This document shows, in pieces, positions 1-11,699 of a stretch of DNA of 64,000 nt (position 1 is the stretch's first letter; each line of letters begins with the position of its first letter). The position numbers were made by a program, and so were the translations under genes. A model generated the notes under the pieces. The model ran no database searches and had not been told where the DNA came from. It was given only the letters and a program-made list of their open reading frames with translations. Source of the stretch: Prorocentrum cordatum (Eukaryota > Sar > Dinophyceae > Prorocentrales > Prorocentraceae); the NCBI GenBank assembly GCA_963575745.1, contig CAUYUJ010014260.1, positions 647,976 to 711,975 on the forward strand, written 5' to 3'.

Positions 1-40
1 AGAAGGAGGGAGGGATAGGGGACCGACCACGACCATGACG

Positions 41-98
<58 letters not shown>

Positions 99-1000
99 GC
101 GAAAGCGAGAGCGAGAGCGACAGCGGGGCCACGAAGGGCATGCGTATGGGGCCACGCAGGGCGCGAACGAGCGGGGGCCACGAAGGGCAGATAATGCGGG
201 GCCACAGAGGGCAACGACGAGGCCATTGAGGGTAGCAACGGGGCCACGTAGGACAGCGAGGCGCAACAAAGGGCGACAACGTGGCCACGAAGGGGACGGG
301 CGCGAACGAGCGGGGGCCACGAAGGGCATACGTATATTGGGTCGCAGAGGGCAAGGACGGGGTTACTGAGGGCAGCAACGGGGCCACGAAGGGCAGCGAT
401 GGGGGCCACGAAGGGCTGCAACGGGGCCACGAAGGGCAGCGAGGAGGCCACGAAGGGCTGCAACGGGTCCACGAAGGGCAGCGAGAGGGCCACGAAGGAC
501 TGCAACGGGGCCACGAAGGGGAGCGAGATCCCGACTCCTAAGAAAGCTGTGAGGGAGTCCTAAGCGTGAGCGCGACTCCTGGGTGCCTGAGTGTCGGAAG
601 CGCGGCGCTTGAGTAAATTGCGGGGAATTTCAACGCGAAAACGCGATTCTTGAGTAAACTGCAAGTAAATCTCCGGCGAGAGCGCGACTCCAGAGCGCTG
701 AGAAAGCGATTCCTGAATAAAGTGTAAGGGAGTCCCGAAAGAGAGCGAGACTCCTTAGAAAAATGCGAGGAATTCTCAGGCGAAAGCGGGGGTCCTGGCT
801 AAATTGTGCGGAAGTCTCAGGTGGGCGCCGCTGTTGTTGCAATCCGGGGGCCGACAACGAAGTTTGAGCCGAGTGACTTTCCTTGATGAAAAAACTAGGT
901 GCGAGACCCGGGGGAAAAAACTTCAGTTCAAGAAACACACTGGCACAATGGTTACCAGAGGGGGGATCAACAATAATGGTTCTTCAATAGCGAGAGCTCA
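1..1000 (-). repeat. Dispersed element R1, copy A
   Basis: This kilobase is an inverted relative of 47860-48700. Reading the + strand, it has a (GAC)n tract (about 36-98), a GCGAAAGCGAGAGCGAGAG stretch, a degenerate array of GGGGCCACGAAGGGCA units (120-530), a run of modules around GCGACTCC and GAGGAATT (540-860), and an end motif GGGGGATCAACAATAAT at 961 followed by CAG/CAA triplets. The same blocks occur in the same relative order on the minus strand at 47.86-48.70 kb, with substitutions and small indels throughout. Open frames here come from triplet repeats and are not genes. Function unknown; probably a degenerate non-autonomous mobile element. Confidence 0.75.
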
Positions 1001-2860
1001 TCAGCAGCAGCAGCAACAAAAACTACTACTCCTACTGCTGATACAACTGATGTCGTAGAAGCAGTACTGGATATGACTCTTTGCCAGATACATAAAGCAC
1101 GATTGTGCTCATCATTCTGGAAATGCACGGGTGCGCAATGCCTAAAATAAGCCTTAAGCAACTGGCTTGGAATCCATCAGTCCTCCTCCTCTCTGTTTTG
1201 CTAAGCCACGCTGAACTTACACAACATTTAACGCTTGGCTTGTGACAAGAGCAGCGAACACTTCCAGCTTGCGCTGTTTGTTCGCCCCGTGCGTATGTTT
1301 GCGCCCTCCACGCGCGTGCTCCTCGCTGAAGCTCCCCCCCATGCTGCCCCCGATCTCCGGCCCAGCTCTGGCTTGATACCCCTGCTGCGTCTGCTGCTCC
1401 GCAGGGGTGCCGGCGGGAGGCGGGAGGGGAGACGGGAAAGGGGGGGTGACGGATGGGGAGACGAGAAAAGGGGGGAGGAGGAGGCGGAGGAGGAGGAGGA
1501 GGAGGAAGAGGAGGAGGAGGAGGAGGAGGAGGAGGAGGAGGAGATGGGGTGGGAGACGAGGGAACAGGGGGGTGACGGAGGGTGCCCCGTTGTCGGGGTC
1601 TGCCCCCGCCTCGTCCTCCTCATCCGTCGGCCATCGCTCTGGCGGGGCGCTCTCGAGCCAGATCTCGGCCGCAGGCGCGGAAGTGGGTCCAAGCTGCTGC
1701 GGCTCTGGGTCAGGGGGACGTAAGACCTGGGTACAGGGGACTCGGAAATCCCCGACGAGGTCGTCAAAAAAATGACGAGGCCGTGCCTGCATTTTGACGA
1801 GGCCTCCCGCTGCAGACATCCCGCGAAACTCCTCCTCGTCAAAATCCGAGGCGCGGTCGTCAAAAAACAATGGCGAACCCGAGTCCTGGCAAACCCGGGT
1901 CTTACGCTCCCCCGACTGGGGAAGGAGGAGCAGGAGGAGGAGGACGGCGACGAACCCAGCGAGGCGGGAGCACCTGAAGCCCACAGAACGCGGAGAGCGC
2001 GGACAAAGAAGGTCGACTGAAAAAGGAGGAGCAAGTAACGGAAGACACGATTAGCAGACAAGCAACGACATGCAAGGAAAAGGGGAGGAATAACCGTGTG
2101 AAAGCCATTGGGAGTATGATAGAATAGGAACCAGAGGGAAGGTGCGATAAAGATATACAGACAGAACTATCATTAGTGCAGATGGCCCAGCCGCGGTGGA
2201 TCACGACGATGATTCAAGCCTGTGTCAGCGAGAAAAACAACTGAGATACCATGTATCAGGTGAGCAGGAGCTAACCTACTCACCGTGCCAACGACAGTGG
2301 GGGCGGACAGATCTTGCCGAGGTGCGAGAGAATAGGACGGAGTACAAGGATGAGGAGGATAATGATGATGAAGAGTAGCAGGACGAGGACAAAGAGGATG
2401 AGGACACTACTGCAGAGGCAGAGCAGGACACCATGGATGAGCAGGGAAGGGATGAGTGACATCGAGGAAGACCAGACGGCGAAAGGGGACGAGAGATACG
2501 ATATGCAGACGGCCGTGGGAGGGGAAGGAGGATGGACAGAAGGATCGGGCGTGAAAGAAGAAACACCAACTGATGAGGAGGATATTGCTGCTGAGGAGTG
2601 GGGGGGCGGACGATGGGGAGGGCGAGAAGCACCAGGGCCAGGGTGCGCGAAGGGAGGTAGCAGCTGCAGCAGCAGGAAGAGGTGCGAAGGCAACGACACA
2701 GGCACCAGTGTGATTACCAGACTTAGAAGCAGGAGGGCGACGCCGACAGCAAGCAGGAGAACGGGGAGGATAAGGACGAACGTGAGCAGAAGAGGGAAGA
2801 GGAACATGACGGGGAGGTAGTCCAACCTGCACCCGAGGCAAACCAATCCCCCCCATACAA
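1001..2860. other. Gene-free, purine-rich stretch with (GGA)n
   Basis: I see no supportable gene. A (GGA)n/(GAG)n tract occupies roughly 1470-1545 and purine-biased sequence continues to about 2820 on the + strand. All open frames translate to poly-Glu/Arg/Ser/Leu and open on both strands, the signature of low-complexity DNA rather than coding. Confidence 0.6.
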
Positions 2861-2879
2861 ATTACACTCGTTTAATTGG

Positions 2880-3176
2880 TTCTTTTGCTCCAGGACGGCC
2901 CCTCCCGAGCACCCAGGATGGGGCTCTGTATGTACACAAGAAGTTGCAGGAGTAACCTAAGAAGGAGAACTCGACGGGGTCTTTGTGGCCCTCCCTCCCA
3001 GGATGGTCCCGGGATGGCCTTCTGACCACCGAGTGGCGCACAGTAGACCACCAGAGAACCTCGAGAGGTATCCAGGAGGCCCCAAAAGATGCAAGGATAC
3101 CTTCAAAAGACCACAAAAGACCTTCCAATGAAACATAAGAAATCTGTAGGAAGCCTCTGGTCCACAACCCGGGCGC
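2880..3176. repeat. Remnant of the CCAAGAGG satellite with its terminal module
   Basis: Degenerate CCAGGAGGCCCCAAAAGA-type units (3065-3120) end in a GGTCCACAACCCGGGCGC block near 3160. Clearer copies of this block (GACCCACAACCCAGGCAC) terminate the same satellite at 40215, 55432 and 57996. Heavily decayed. Confidence 0.4.
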
Positions 3177-3189
3177 CTCGAAACACTCT

Positions 3190-3970
3190 CCTCCTCGATC
3201 CTCGATCCTCGATCCTCGATCCTTCCCCCTCGACTATCCTTGAGCCCCCCTTCCCTTCCCCCCTCCCTCCTCCACCACCCTCTTCCACCTCCTCCTCCTC
3301 CATCATCCTCCTCCTCGACGTGGATGCTGGCCCCCCCCCCCGCCCCGCTCGCCAGGCGGCCCACGCCTTCCCCGCGGGTCAAGGAAGATCGAGGGAGTCC
3401 CGAGGGGAGGAAGAGCAATAAGGCAGGGGGAGGAAGGAGGAGTGAGGAGAGCGTCTGCGGGAGGAGGGAGGCCAGCATTTCCCAACGTCGCGTCGGCCAA
3501 GCGTGACGACGGGGTGGCGGTGCGAATTCATCCATCCTTTCTCCTGCGCCCCCTCTTCCGTCAATCCATCCCTGCCTACCTTTTCCCTCCCTTTACCTCG
3601 TCCCGTCTCGCCCCCTCCTTTTCCGCCCCAGCCTCTCTTTCCTCGCAAGCATCCCCAGCATCAACCACAACCTCTATCATCATCTTCACCACCACCATCA
3701 TCATCATTGTCATCATCATCGTCATCGCCATTATCATCACAATCATCATAATCACCATCACCACACCCTCATCAGCATCATCATCACCATCGTTCTAACA
3801 ATCATCATCCCATCAACATCATCCTCATCATCGTCACCATCACGATCAACATCACCATCAACGTCATCATCGTCACCATCATCCATAAACATCATCATCA
3901 TCATTACCGTCGACATCAACCTCATCACCATCATCATCGTCATCATCAACATCATCATCATCAACATCGT
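3190..3970. repeat. Microsatellite cluster: CTCGATC, (TCC)n, (ATC)n
   Basis: Four tandem CTCGATC units lie at 3194-3222, followed by a pyrimidine tract of TCC/CCT units to about 3320. A second pyrimidine block (3535-3660) runs into an interrupted (ATC)n tract at 3660-3970. No gene. Confidence 0.8.
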
Positions 3971-4060
3971 CTCCCAGAGGCCCCAACCAGCCTCCCAGGA
4001 GGCCTCAGGACACCCGAAGGTGCCCCCCCTATATTGCCACCAGGGGCTCAAGAAATCCCT

Positions 4061-4475
4061 GGCAACTCACAGACGCACAGAGACCACACACACATTCGCA
4101 TACACAGAGACACATATATGCACGCGCATGTAGACACCTTTATACAGAAACCCGGGGAGTCGCACACAAGCGCAGACATGGGCACACACACAGTTCGGAA
4201 CCATGTCCGAACGATACATGTACACATACGCACATACGCATACACATACGCACGGATATGCGCATGCACATCTAGACATATACACATTACTCCGGTACCC
4301 ATACTCTTAGACATATGCACACACACACCCGTTTTCGCATTGGCATGCACATACACATATGCACATACACATACACAGGAACATACACATACACACATAC
4401 ACCTATACAAACACACCTATACATACACCGATACAATACCTTCAAGTATGATCTCTCTCTCTCTCTCTCATTCAA
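4061..4475. repeat. Degenerate (CA)n/(CACATA)n tract with (CT)n
   Basis: ACACATAC-type units run from 4080 to 4440 and are followed by a short (TC)n at 4450-4470. Both strands are open (Thr-His and Cys-Val repeats), so no coding is inferred. Confidence 0.8.
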
Positions 4476-5721
4476 ACACACACGGTCCCACCCCCGACTC
4501 GAACCCCCTCACCCCCCTTGCACAGGGAGAAGGGGGGTCGAAACTCCACCCTCCCCTTGGGGGCAGGGGGCGGGGGCGGTTCGGGAGGCCGACGTCCGGG
4601 CATCCCCCCGGGCCCCCGGGTTTTCAGAGCCCGCCAATTTTTTTCTGAGGGGGGGGGAGGCGGTTCCCGCGTATCCAATAGTTTGTCCAAGGCAAGCGTC
4701 CTCGAAACGCGGTCTCCCTAACCTCAAGTACACCCCTCCGAAAATCAGACACTGGCCATGAGATAGGGAGGAGGCTGGGGAGGGAGCGCGACATCCGATG
4801 TGGGGCAAAGCTTTCCGTCGCGCCATGCGGCCCGAAGCCGCTCGACTGCTGAACGCGCCGGGGCCCTGCCCGAACGCCCGGGCGCCCCCGCAGCTGTCAC
4901 GCAACCTGGAGAAATCGGGGGATGGGACGGGAGGAGGGGGGGGGAAGCAACGGATGGAAGGGGTAGTGATTAGATAGGGGACGCAGGGAGGCAAGGGGGA
5001 GAGCAGAGCAGGAGGGGGGAAGGGGAAGGGGACGGGAGGGAAGGGGAAGGGGGGAGGAGGGGAGGGAGACTCGGAGGCGCCCCCCAAACAGGGAGCCAGC
5101 CCAGACAGCTGCTCGCAGCCACAGGCCACGAACTAGAGTTCATACTGAAGGTGGAGGCGGCGGACATCATGAGGATGAGGCGGAGGAGGAGGAAAAAGGA
5201 GGACGGTGAGGACATCGAGCAGAAGCAGGAGCAAGACATTGAACATTCTTGCCTGTTCAAGCGAAATCGAGAATCTGGGCTGCAGCATCCATCACCAACA
5301 GCAAGAAACACTGCTGTGGGACACGACGAGTATGTCGGCACCTGCCCCCTGGACTGCGGAGGAGAGGGCGCGCCCCTTCCAGCCTTCCACGCGCATTCAC
5401 TTCACGTGGCGAGGGAGGCCCGTGGAAGGGCGACGGGTCGGCGCCCCGCCGTGACGCGGGAGCTCCCCAGGCGGGGCAGGCGGGCGACACGCCCAAAGGG
5501 TCACTGACGATGCGTAGGCCAGCCCAGTGGAGTCTCCACAGCACGCTATGAATTGCTCGAACATGCCACACGCCGGTCGGAACAAGTAGTAGGCGCATGA
5601 AGTACGAATGCGGATCAAGTACATTGGGTTTGGGCACGCACAAATAATAACAATCAATCAACAGCCAAACCAAGCCATATTGATTATTGTAAATAGAAAT
5701 GCGCTTGAGCTAAATTAAGTT
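4476..5721. other. Gene-free stretch
   Basis: G-rich and C-rich patches (4500-5100), then ordinary mixed sequence. From 5590 to 5720 the DNA becomes AT-rich. I see no exon, RNA gene or organised repeat. Confidence 0.5.
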
Positions 5722-5945
5722 TTAGGAATCCAGAATACCTATTTCCAACGACCGGCATGTAATCATGCGCCGAGCAGCGATCTCCATTAGCACCATGCCA
5801 AGGCAGCCTGCCAGTCCTGGCCACACTGCCACTGTCGCTAGATTGAAGCCCTGTCTGCGGATGCTCTGCATAGACACCTGGTCGAGATTCATGCCTTCGG
5901 CTTCCTCCACGTCCCGCATGGCGGCGTGGTCCTTTCCTTCCTCAT
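5722..5945 (-). CDS. Candidate terminal exon with a hydrophobic segment, unknown protein
   Basis: A minus-strand frame ending in TAA at 5722 reads as ordinary protein: an acidic, Met-rich part (DVEEAEGMNLDQVSMQS), then IRRQGFNLATVAVWPGLAG and a continuing hydrophobic run that could be one membrane helix, ending near LEIGILDS. The frame is closed by a TGA about 27 codons upstream of the acidic part. The likeliest start of the exon is an acceptor AG around 5942 (CAATGAG), giving EGKDHAAMRDVEE at its start. The overlapping frame just upstream (5889-6092) also looks protein-like and may belong to the same gene after a frameshift. Not recognised. The main reason to believe it is amino-acid composition, so an unlucky random frame remains possible. 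Confidence 0.35.
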
Positions 5946-8900
5946 TGGTGCTTCATGATTGGCTACCACGAGCCTCTGACCTGGATATACCCGAATCGAG
6001 CCCGTCGCCTTCTTAGAGAAGAGCCAAACGGTTGCTTCCACCATGTTCCACTCCCTGACTCCCAAGTGCGGCCGCCCATGCAGTTCCGACATGGCTTAGC
6101 AGCTCGCAGGACTGCTCCGATGCCTCGCAATCCTCTTGACTCGAGGCCGGATCAATGCGACTAGCCGTGCCTCAACTGCCAATACCCTCCCGATGTTTCG
6201 AAGGGCCGTTAGCGATCGGACTGCCGCTTTGTCATCTGACTGTCTGGCCCACCCCAAGCCCCAGAGCGCGCACTCGTGAATCAAATTGCCGTCGGAGGAA
6301 CACGTACACCCTTTCTTTCTCTTTGTTCGAACAGTGCGCTTTTCTCCACGATATACTCTTCTTACAGGGATGCCTGGTAGCCAGAAGTCCGGACATCACG
6401 AGGCGAAGGAAGGATTGCATACTTGGACGGACACGATTTCGCATAATTGGGCTCCCGTCAAGCCAAAGCTGCTAAAACATTCCAGGGCAAGTTCCCTCCA
6501 AACTCACGATATTCTCTGCGATGGCTTGGCGCCGACCAGCCTCCCCGACCCCCCTACCTTTGGGCAATGTCTGGTTTCTGTTTCTCCCGCTGCGACGAGC
6601 TCAAAAAATAGCGCGCTGGAAAACGCGAAGTGGCGAGCTCTAGACGTTCCCCTTATTAATCGAACGCCGCCGCAAGAAACTGAGCGCGCGTTGACTGATC
6701 AGCACGTCACTGGTAATATCACGTGAATCCACGACGTCTGATCTCAACCTGCGGAGCTGGCAACATCGTCATTCGGCTTCCCGCTACGAAGTGGTTATTG
6801 GCGGCGGCGTGGCAACTTCTTACCCCGCGACAGCCATAATTTCGCTCTGGCCGCAGAGAATCTAGCGATCGGCTGCCACGCTGGCGACGTGAGAGGACGT
6901 GTCTCCTCTATTAGTCCAACCTGCTGTGATTGGCCAAAGTCCCCTGAATTCTGAAACATTATTGACGTATCCTTCGAGCGGGTTGACGTCCCAACCGAAT
7001 GGCGCTCCACTCCACCAGGTAGTCTCCGTTCCCAACCGAATGGGGCTGCATTCCACGCGCTGCTAGCACGCATACACACAGACACACAAGAAAAACACAC
7101 GCGCCCATAGAGCGCCACCGTGACTGCAACCGTCGAGTCTGTCCAGGATGGAACTGGAACCGTGCAAGACCGAAAGTACCGCGCTCTCTCAGAGCTGAGA
7201 AGCGGCGAATCCACACAGCAACAATCTTGTGCCTGTTTTTCCCGAGAGACTGCCCTACGAGGGGCTAGGGATGAGGGAGGAGTGACGTGGGAGGAGTGGC
7301 AACAGGTAGACGAACAAGAGGAGAGGGACGGCTCTCTCGCGTGGATCCTGGGCTCACGATATCAAGGATTCAAGGGGGGCGGCTGCCGAGAGAGTGGCTC
7401 CTGACCCTTCGCCCCTGCTGTCCAATAGAGTGTGTGGAGTTCATCCGCCTAGTCGTCCTCATCCACCTGCTATTGCGCTACCGAAGTGGCTCATCTACAT
7501 TCGTGTGCAAACCAGCTTGCGAGATTGGCGCCCGATCTCGAAGCCAAAGCGCAGGGCTGAGCTCACGCGGTCGCTCGCCGGAACGCATCTGTCGCCGAAT
7601 CAGATCCGTCGAGAGGAGGGCTAGGCAAGGACACGTCGTAGCACGAATAATGTAGAAAGAGAATTAGCGCACGTCGCACATGTGCACGACGAAATCTTAC
7701 ATGCCACATCCAAGCCTGAGGCAGAAAAGGACACGCAGATAAGGGCGACCTGCTATCTTCCAGATCGCTTCGTGGCCCGTTGTTTCTTTGCATACTCCAC
7801 CTGCCACTGTCAAGCATGCAAGTCACAAACACAACTGCCACACATATGAACACTGGCATGCCACGCATGTCATGCGCTTGGAACTTTCGGGATCTGGGGG
7901 CGACGGAGACGACGGAGCTTGCTGTGCTTTCTACATCCGGTCGTCCACTCTCGCCACATTCCCGATTACCCCCAAGGCCATTTCTCGTCCCGCCGCGCCG
8001 GGCGCTTGCGAACGATCGCCTCCCATACCTCATCACGCAACACCACTCCAAAGCATCCGAAGCCGTGCGCAAAAGACGACGTCGCGCAACATCAATACCA
8101 GGACTCTCGACACCGATCAATCCTTGCGTGTCTGTTTCGAATCGGAACAACGTTCCGTGGGGGCCCTGGTCGTGATCGTGATCTCTTCACGTGGCCCACA
8201 TGTCAGGAGAGAAGAACGGATGCGGCACGAGAAGGTAACGTGGGTTACGGAGGCGAATCGAAGAACGACCTCCGATTATCGCCGAACCGATTGGGAACCT
8301 GCGCACAACTCGTGAGGATACTTCTTGCCTTGCGCTCCTCTGCACCCTCGTCCCTCCAACTGCGCCGACCGCTTTCGACTTATGTCCCTCGTGGGTAGCG
8401 TTCGGGAACACTCAGAGCCCTCCCGTGTCCGATGGAACGCCCCTTGCGACCTGCATCCAAACGTGGAGAAGCACAGTGTGGGAACAGAGCCCTACACGAG
8501 GAGACGGAGGGGAGAGGAGGAGGAGGAGGAGGAGGACTTGCAGTATCATGGCTCTGGGGCGCCTGAACCCCGTCAGTGGGCCCAGATTCCCGATGTCACC
8601 ACCTGGAGGGCACGGTGGCCCGGCGGAGCAAAGTGGCCAAGCAACATGTTGGCCTGACGCGAGCGGTGCCTGGCCACTGGTTGAGCTGCTGGACCGAGTG
8701 GCACGCAAAGCTTGTCCAACACTGCGGGCTGGCGCTTCCCGGCTGCCCATCCCATGCGAGGGAGGGGGGGCGGGACGGTCACCCATGACAAATATTGCCC
8801 CGGGTGGCGCTCTGAGCAGGTAGGTGACGCTGAATCGGAACAACGGCCCGAATCTCCACCCAGGCGGACACGGAGCCCCTCGACTTCAGCCCGGAGAAAA

Positions 8901-9046
8901 AGCAACACCACTATGCAAGACGCAACGAAATGGTACGACCTTCGCACTGGTGTGAAAGTGCTGGTGAGTGTGTGTGTGTGTGCGCGTGTGTGTGTGTGTG
9001 TGCAATTTGACCAAGCTTCCCGCTTAACGCTCGGGCGCGCGCATGA
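5946..9046. other. Low-repeat intergenic DNA, no supportable gene
   Basis: Mixed composition without long repeats. Small items: two TCCCAACCGAATGG units near 6990 and 7033, a short GGA tract at 8513-8537, and a (GT)n tract at 8964-9003. Several open frames above 100 codons exist on both strands but none has a coherent domain, composition or splice context. Confidence 0.5.
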
Positions 9047-9140
9047 TTAGGACATCCTCTGGTGTGCGTCTCGCCCCGGATTGGTACATCCTCTGGTGTC
9101 CGGCGCGCCCTGGATGAATCAATCCTCTGGCGCGCTGGCT
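9047..9140. repeat. Three-copy ACATCCTCTGG tandem repeat
   Basis: The core (GATTRG)ACATCCTCTGGTGTGC recurs about every 37 bp at 9050, 9083 and 9115, the last as TCAATCCTCTGGCGCG. Short and degenerate. Confidence 0.7.
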
Positions 9141-9187
9141 CCAAAAAAACTCTCGCACTGTTCAGTTGCGGTTGCCTCGCATGCACT

Positions 9188-9281
9188 GGCTGTGACCGAC
9201 CCGGGGCCACCTGAGCAGGCCAGAGGCCAGAGGTGAGCTGGGCATCCCAACTCGCACGTTCCCAGAGTTCCTAGTGGAGGC
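9188..9281. repeat. Direct repeat, copy 1 (pair with 9581-9676)
   Basis: About 94 bp from GGCTGTGACCGACCCGGGGC to AGTGGAGGC recur at 9581-9676 with roughly 85 % identity by eye (shared GAGCAGGCCAGAG, CTGGGCATCCCA). The MITE at 9291 lies directly between the two copies. Confidence 0.8.
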
Positions 9282-9290
9282 ATAAGGTCA

Positions 9291-9432
9291 GGTCGGGCAT
9301 GTCCCCCTACAGGCGGATTCTGGACGAACAGCTAAAGCAGTCAAAACATGCTCAACAATAGCAAAAAAACGTCCCCAGACTATGTTTGAGAACTATGTTT
9401 GAATATTCCTCCTGTAGAGGGGCGTGCCCGAC
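9291..9432. mobile_element. Short TIR element (MITE), copy 1
   Basis: A 142-bp element starts GGTCGGGCATGTCCCCCTAC and ends CCTGTAGAGGGGCGTGCCCG plus AC, so the ends are inverted repeats of about 24 bp (GTCGGGCAYGYCCC, CTACAGG). It has no coding capacity. A second copy with the same ends lies at 28862-29009. Copy 2 is flanked by TTA on both sides, while copy 1 has TCA at the left and TTA at the right, consistent with a TTA target duplication with one mutation. The internal AAAAAACGTCCCCA motif is also shared. The superfamily is not assigned. Confidence 0.8.
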
Positions 9433-9580
9433 TTAAGCATAGTGGCGGTGCAGTGGGGCGCACTGGCCGCAGCCATCACGCGAAGTGTCATAAGCAAGTG
9501 CGTGGGAGGAGGAAGGGGGGGAAGGAGGGGTGTGGACGGGAGCAAATGAGATTCGTTAATGTGGGCTTGCCGCGCACGCC

Positions 9581-9676
9581 ACAGCTGTGACAGACTCGGG
9601 GCCATCTGAGCAGGCCAGAGGACAGAGGTGAACTGGGCATCCCAGGTCGCACCTCCCCAGAGTGCCTCGTCGAGGC
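9581..9676. repeat. Direct repeat, copy 2 (pair with 9188-9281)
   Basis: Second copy of the 94-bp unit described at 9188. Divergence by substitutions suggests an old local duplication that preceded or accompanied insertion of the MITE between the copies. Confidence 0.8.
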
Positions 9677-9962
9677 GCAGTCGCAGAAGCAGGAGGAGAG
9701 GGACGAGGAGGTCGCACAAGGTCACAACTCGAGGCCGAACCTCCGGACGGCAATCCCATGCAGAGCGGCTGGGAGTTGCTCGAGGTGTGCCGGTGCCCGA
9801 GAGGGCCCCGAGCTTTTGTGCGCAGCGTTGCATCCCGAGGGCCCTCAGGATCTCGTGAAGGGTGCTCGGGAGAGGCCGCGGGTGCCTCCCGAGAAATTCT
9901 GGGGACGCCATCCTTGAAGGGGCCCCAGGACACACAAATAAATACACACAAATAAAAAGATT

Positions 9963-10034
9963 CCCCATATTTTCCTATATTTTCTGGGTTTCTGTCTTCC
10001 CCCCCACTTCCCATATTTTCCCATATTTTCTGAG
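9963..10034. repeat. Two-copy CCCATATTTTCC repeat
   Basis: CCCATATTTTCCTATATTTT at 9963 recurs as CCCATATTTTCCCATATTTT at 10011. It is AT-rich against a GC-rich background and lies just downstream of the stop of the HNH gene on the minus strand. A role in 3' end formation cannot be shown. Confidence 0.65.
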
Positions 10035-10098
10035 AATCGAGGATTAATTGTGTCTGTGTGTTTTTTCCTCTCCTGAATCCTTGCGTGCAGGGACACCT

Positions 10099-10209
10099 TC
10101 ATGGCAGCATCAGTCTTGCGTGCAGCCGCTGCCCTCCAGAGCGCACCCAGCTCTGGACGTTGGGGTGCTCCATGAGCTTCGCCAACGTGTTGTACTCGGT
10201 CGCGAGGAC
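10099..10209 (-). CDS. HNH-type zinc protein, terminal exon
   Basis: Minus-strand exon of 37 codons ending in TGA at 10099-10101. It begins after an acceptor CCAG at 10210-10213 and encodes GVLATEYNTLAKLMEHPNVQ (the first G comes from the upstream exon) followed by SWVRSGGQRLHARLMLP. From recall, small HNH-like proteins of algae, plants and fungi carry a CxxCH-x3-H centre followed by L-A-x-x-Y-N-T-L-x-x-L-x-x-H-P-x-V-x-x-W, which is what this exon and the one at 18824-18899 give when joined in phase 0. The family's role is not well defined (nuclease fold or structural zinc site). The join across 8.6 kb is inferred. Confidence 0.65.
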   Translation of the reverse strand, partial: VLATEYNTLAKLMEHPNVQSWVRSGGQRLHARLMLP

Positions 10210-10369
10210 CTGGCCGGCGAGGTCCAGGAGGCCAGCGCCATGGGAGCAAGATGCTGTGAGAACGGGCGCGCTGAATTCGGCAACGACTGGTCCAGTTTTC
10301 AAATTACTCGGACGGTAGGACCCCACACGAGAATCTGTTTAGCTTGCCTGGGAATCTCCTCCTGCCCCC

Positions 10370-10920
10370 TTCCTTCTCCCACATACTCCTGCCTCATCCT
10401 TCTCCTCCTGCTTGCTCATTCTTCTGCTTCAACCCCTGCCTCCTCCTCCTCTTACCTCCTCCACCACCTCCTCCTTCTTTTCCTCCTCCTCGTTATGCCT
10501 CCTCCCCCCATTCCCCCTGTTCCTCCTGTCTCCTGCGTCCTCCTCCTCCTCCTCCTCCTGCTTTCCCTTCCCCTCCTCCTCCGCTTCCTCCTCCTCCTCC
10601 TCTTCCTTTCCCCTCCCGCCTCCTCCTCTCCCTCCCTACTCCGCCTACTCCTCCTCGTCTCCATCTTCCTCCCTCCCCTCCTTTTCCTTCTCCTCCTGCC
10701 TCCTCCTTAGGCCCCCTGCCTCCTCCTGGGGCCTCTTGGGGCCTCCTGGAACCTTCAGGGCCTCCCAGGACATCCTGGGGCCTCCTAAGGACTCCTCTTC
10801 CTGGTTGTCCTTCTCGTCCTTCTCGCCCTCTGCCTCCTCCTCCTTCTCTTTCTCGTCCTGCATCCTCCTTCCTCCTCCTTCCCCTTCTCCTTCTCCTCCT
10901 CCTCGTGCGCAACATGACCC
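10370..10920. repeat. Pyrimidine tract of CTC/TCC units
   Basis: Half a kilobase of CTCCTC, CCTCCT and TTCCTC on the + strand. The Leu/Pro/Ser frames on the + strand and the Arg/Glu/Gly frames on the minus strand are artefacts of the repeat. At 10715-10800 it grades into TTGGGGCCTCCTGG units related to the CTTGGG satellite. Confidence 0.8.
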
Positions 10921-11029
10921 AGAGGAAGCGCACGACGTGCGTCCCAAGAGATACGCGCCGGAGGACGACCCAGAGGAAGCGCGCGCCGGAGGACGACCCC
11001 GAGGACGACCCAGAGGAAGCACAGGAGGT

Positions 11030-11690
11030 GCGGGCCCCATAGGGAGGGAGCTCTCGCCTGAGACTTCCTCGCAAATCGTTAACAACGAGGCTCCCACCTG
11101 ATACCTCCCCCATATTCAAGCCCCATGAGCCCAAAAGTGAGCTGCAGGATTCCGATGACCCGCCTCGGAATAAAAACATCAGCTGCGGGCCGCATAGGGA
11201 GGGGGCTCCCGCCTGAGACCTCCTCGCAATTCACTCACAGACGAGGCTCTCGCCTGATACTCCGTCCATATTCAAGCCTCAGGAGCCCAAAATTGACGAC
11301 AGTTACAGGATTCCGATGACCCGCCTCGGATTAAAAACATGAGCTGCGGGCCCCATGAGGAGGGGGCTCCCACCTGATACCTCCTCGCAATTCACTCACA
11401 GACGAGGCTCTCGCCTGGTACTTCCTCCACATTCAGGCCTCAGGAGCCCCAAATTGACGACAGTTACAGGATTCCGATGACCCGCCTCGGATAAAAACAT
11501 AAGCTGCGGGCCCCAAAGGGAGGGAGGGGGCTCCCGCCCGCCTGAGACTTCCTCGCAATTCGCTCACAGACGAGGCGCTCGCCTGATACTTTGTCCATAT
11601 TGAAGCCTCAGGGGCCCAAAAGTGACAACTGTTGAAAGATTCCGATGGCCCGCCGCGGATTAATCACTGAAAGACGAGGCTCCCGCCTTA
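11030..11690. repeat. 161-bp tandem repeat, four units
   Basis: The marker GATTCCGATGACCCGCCTCG starts at 11148, 11309 and 11470, with a diverged copy at 11638, so spacings are 161, 161 and 168. Each unit carries CTCCCGCCTGAGACTTCC, CTCGCAATTCACTCAC and GAGCTGCGGGCCCCA. The CTCCCGCCTGAGACYTCCT block is also the core of element R1 (48031, 48064), so this array looks like an amplified R1 segment. Confidence 0.85.
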
Positions 11691-11699
11691 GATGAGTGA

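Noticed and set aside
11030-11690. CRISPR-like array because of regular 161-bp spacing.
   Set aside because: The whole unit is repeated with no unique spacers. It is a tandem repeat in a eukaryotic genome.
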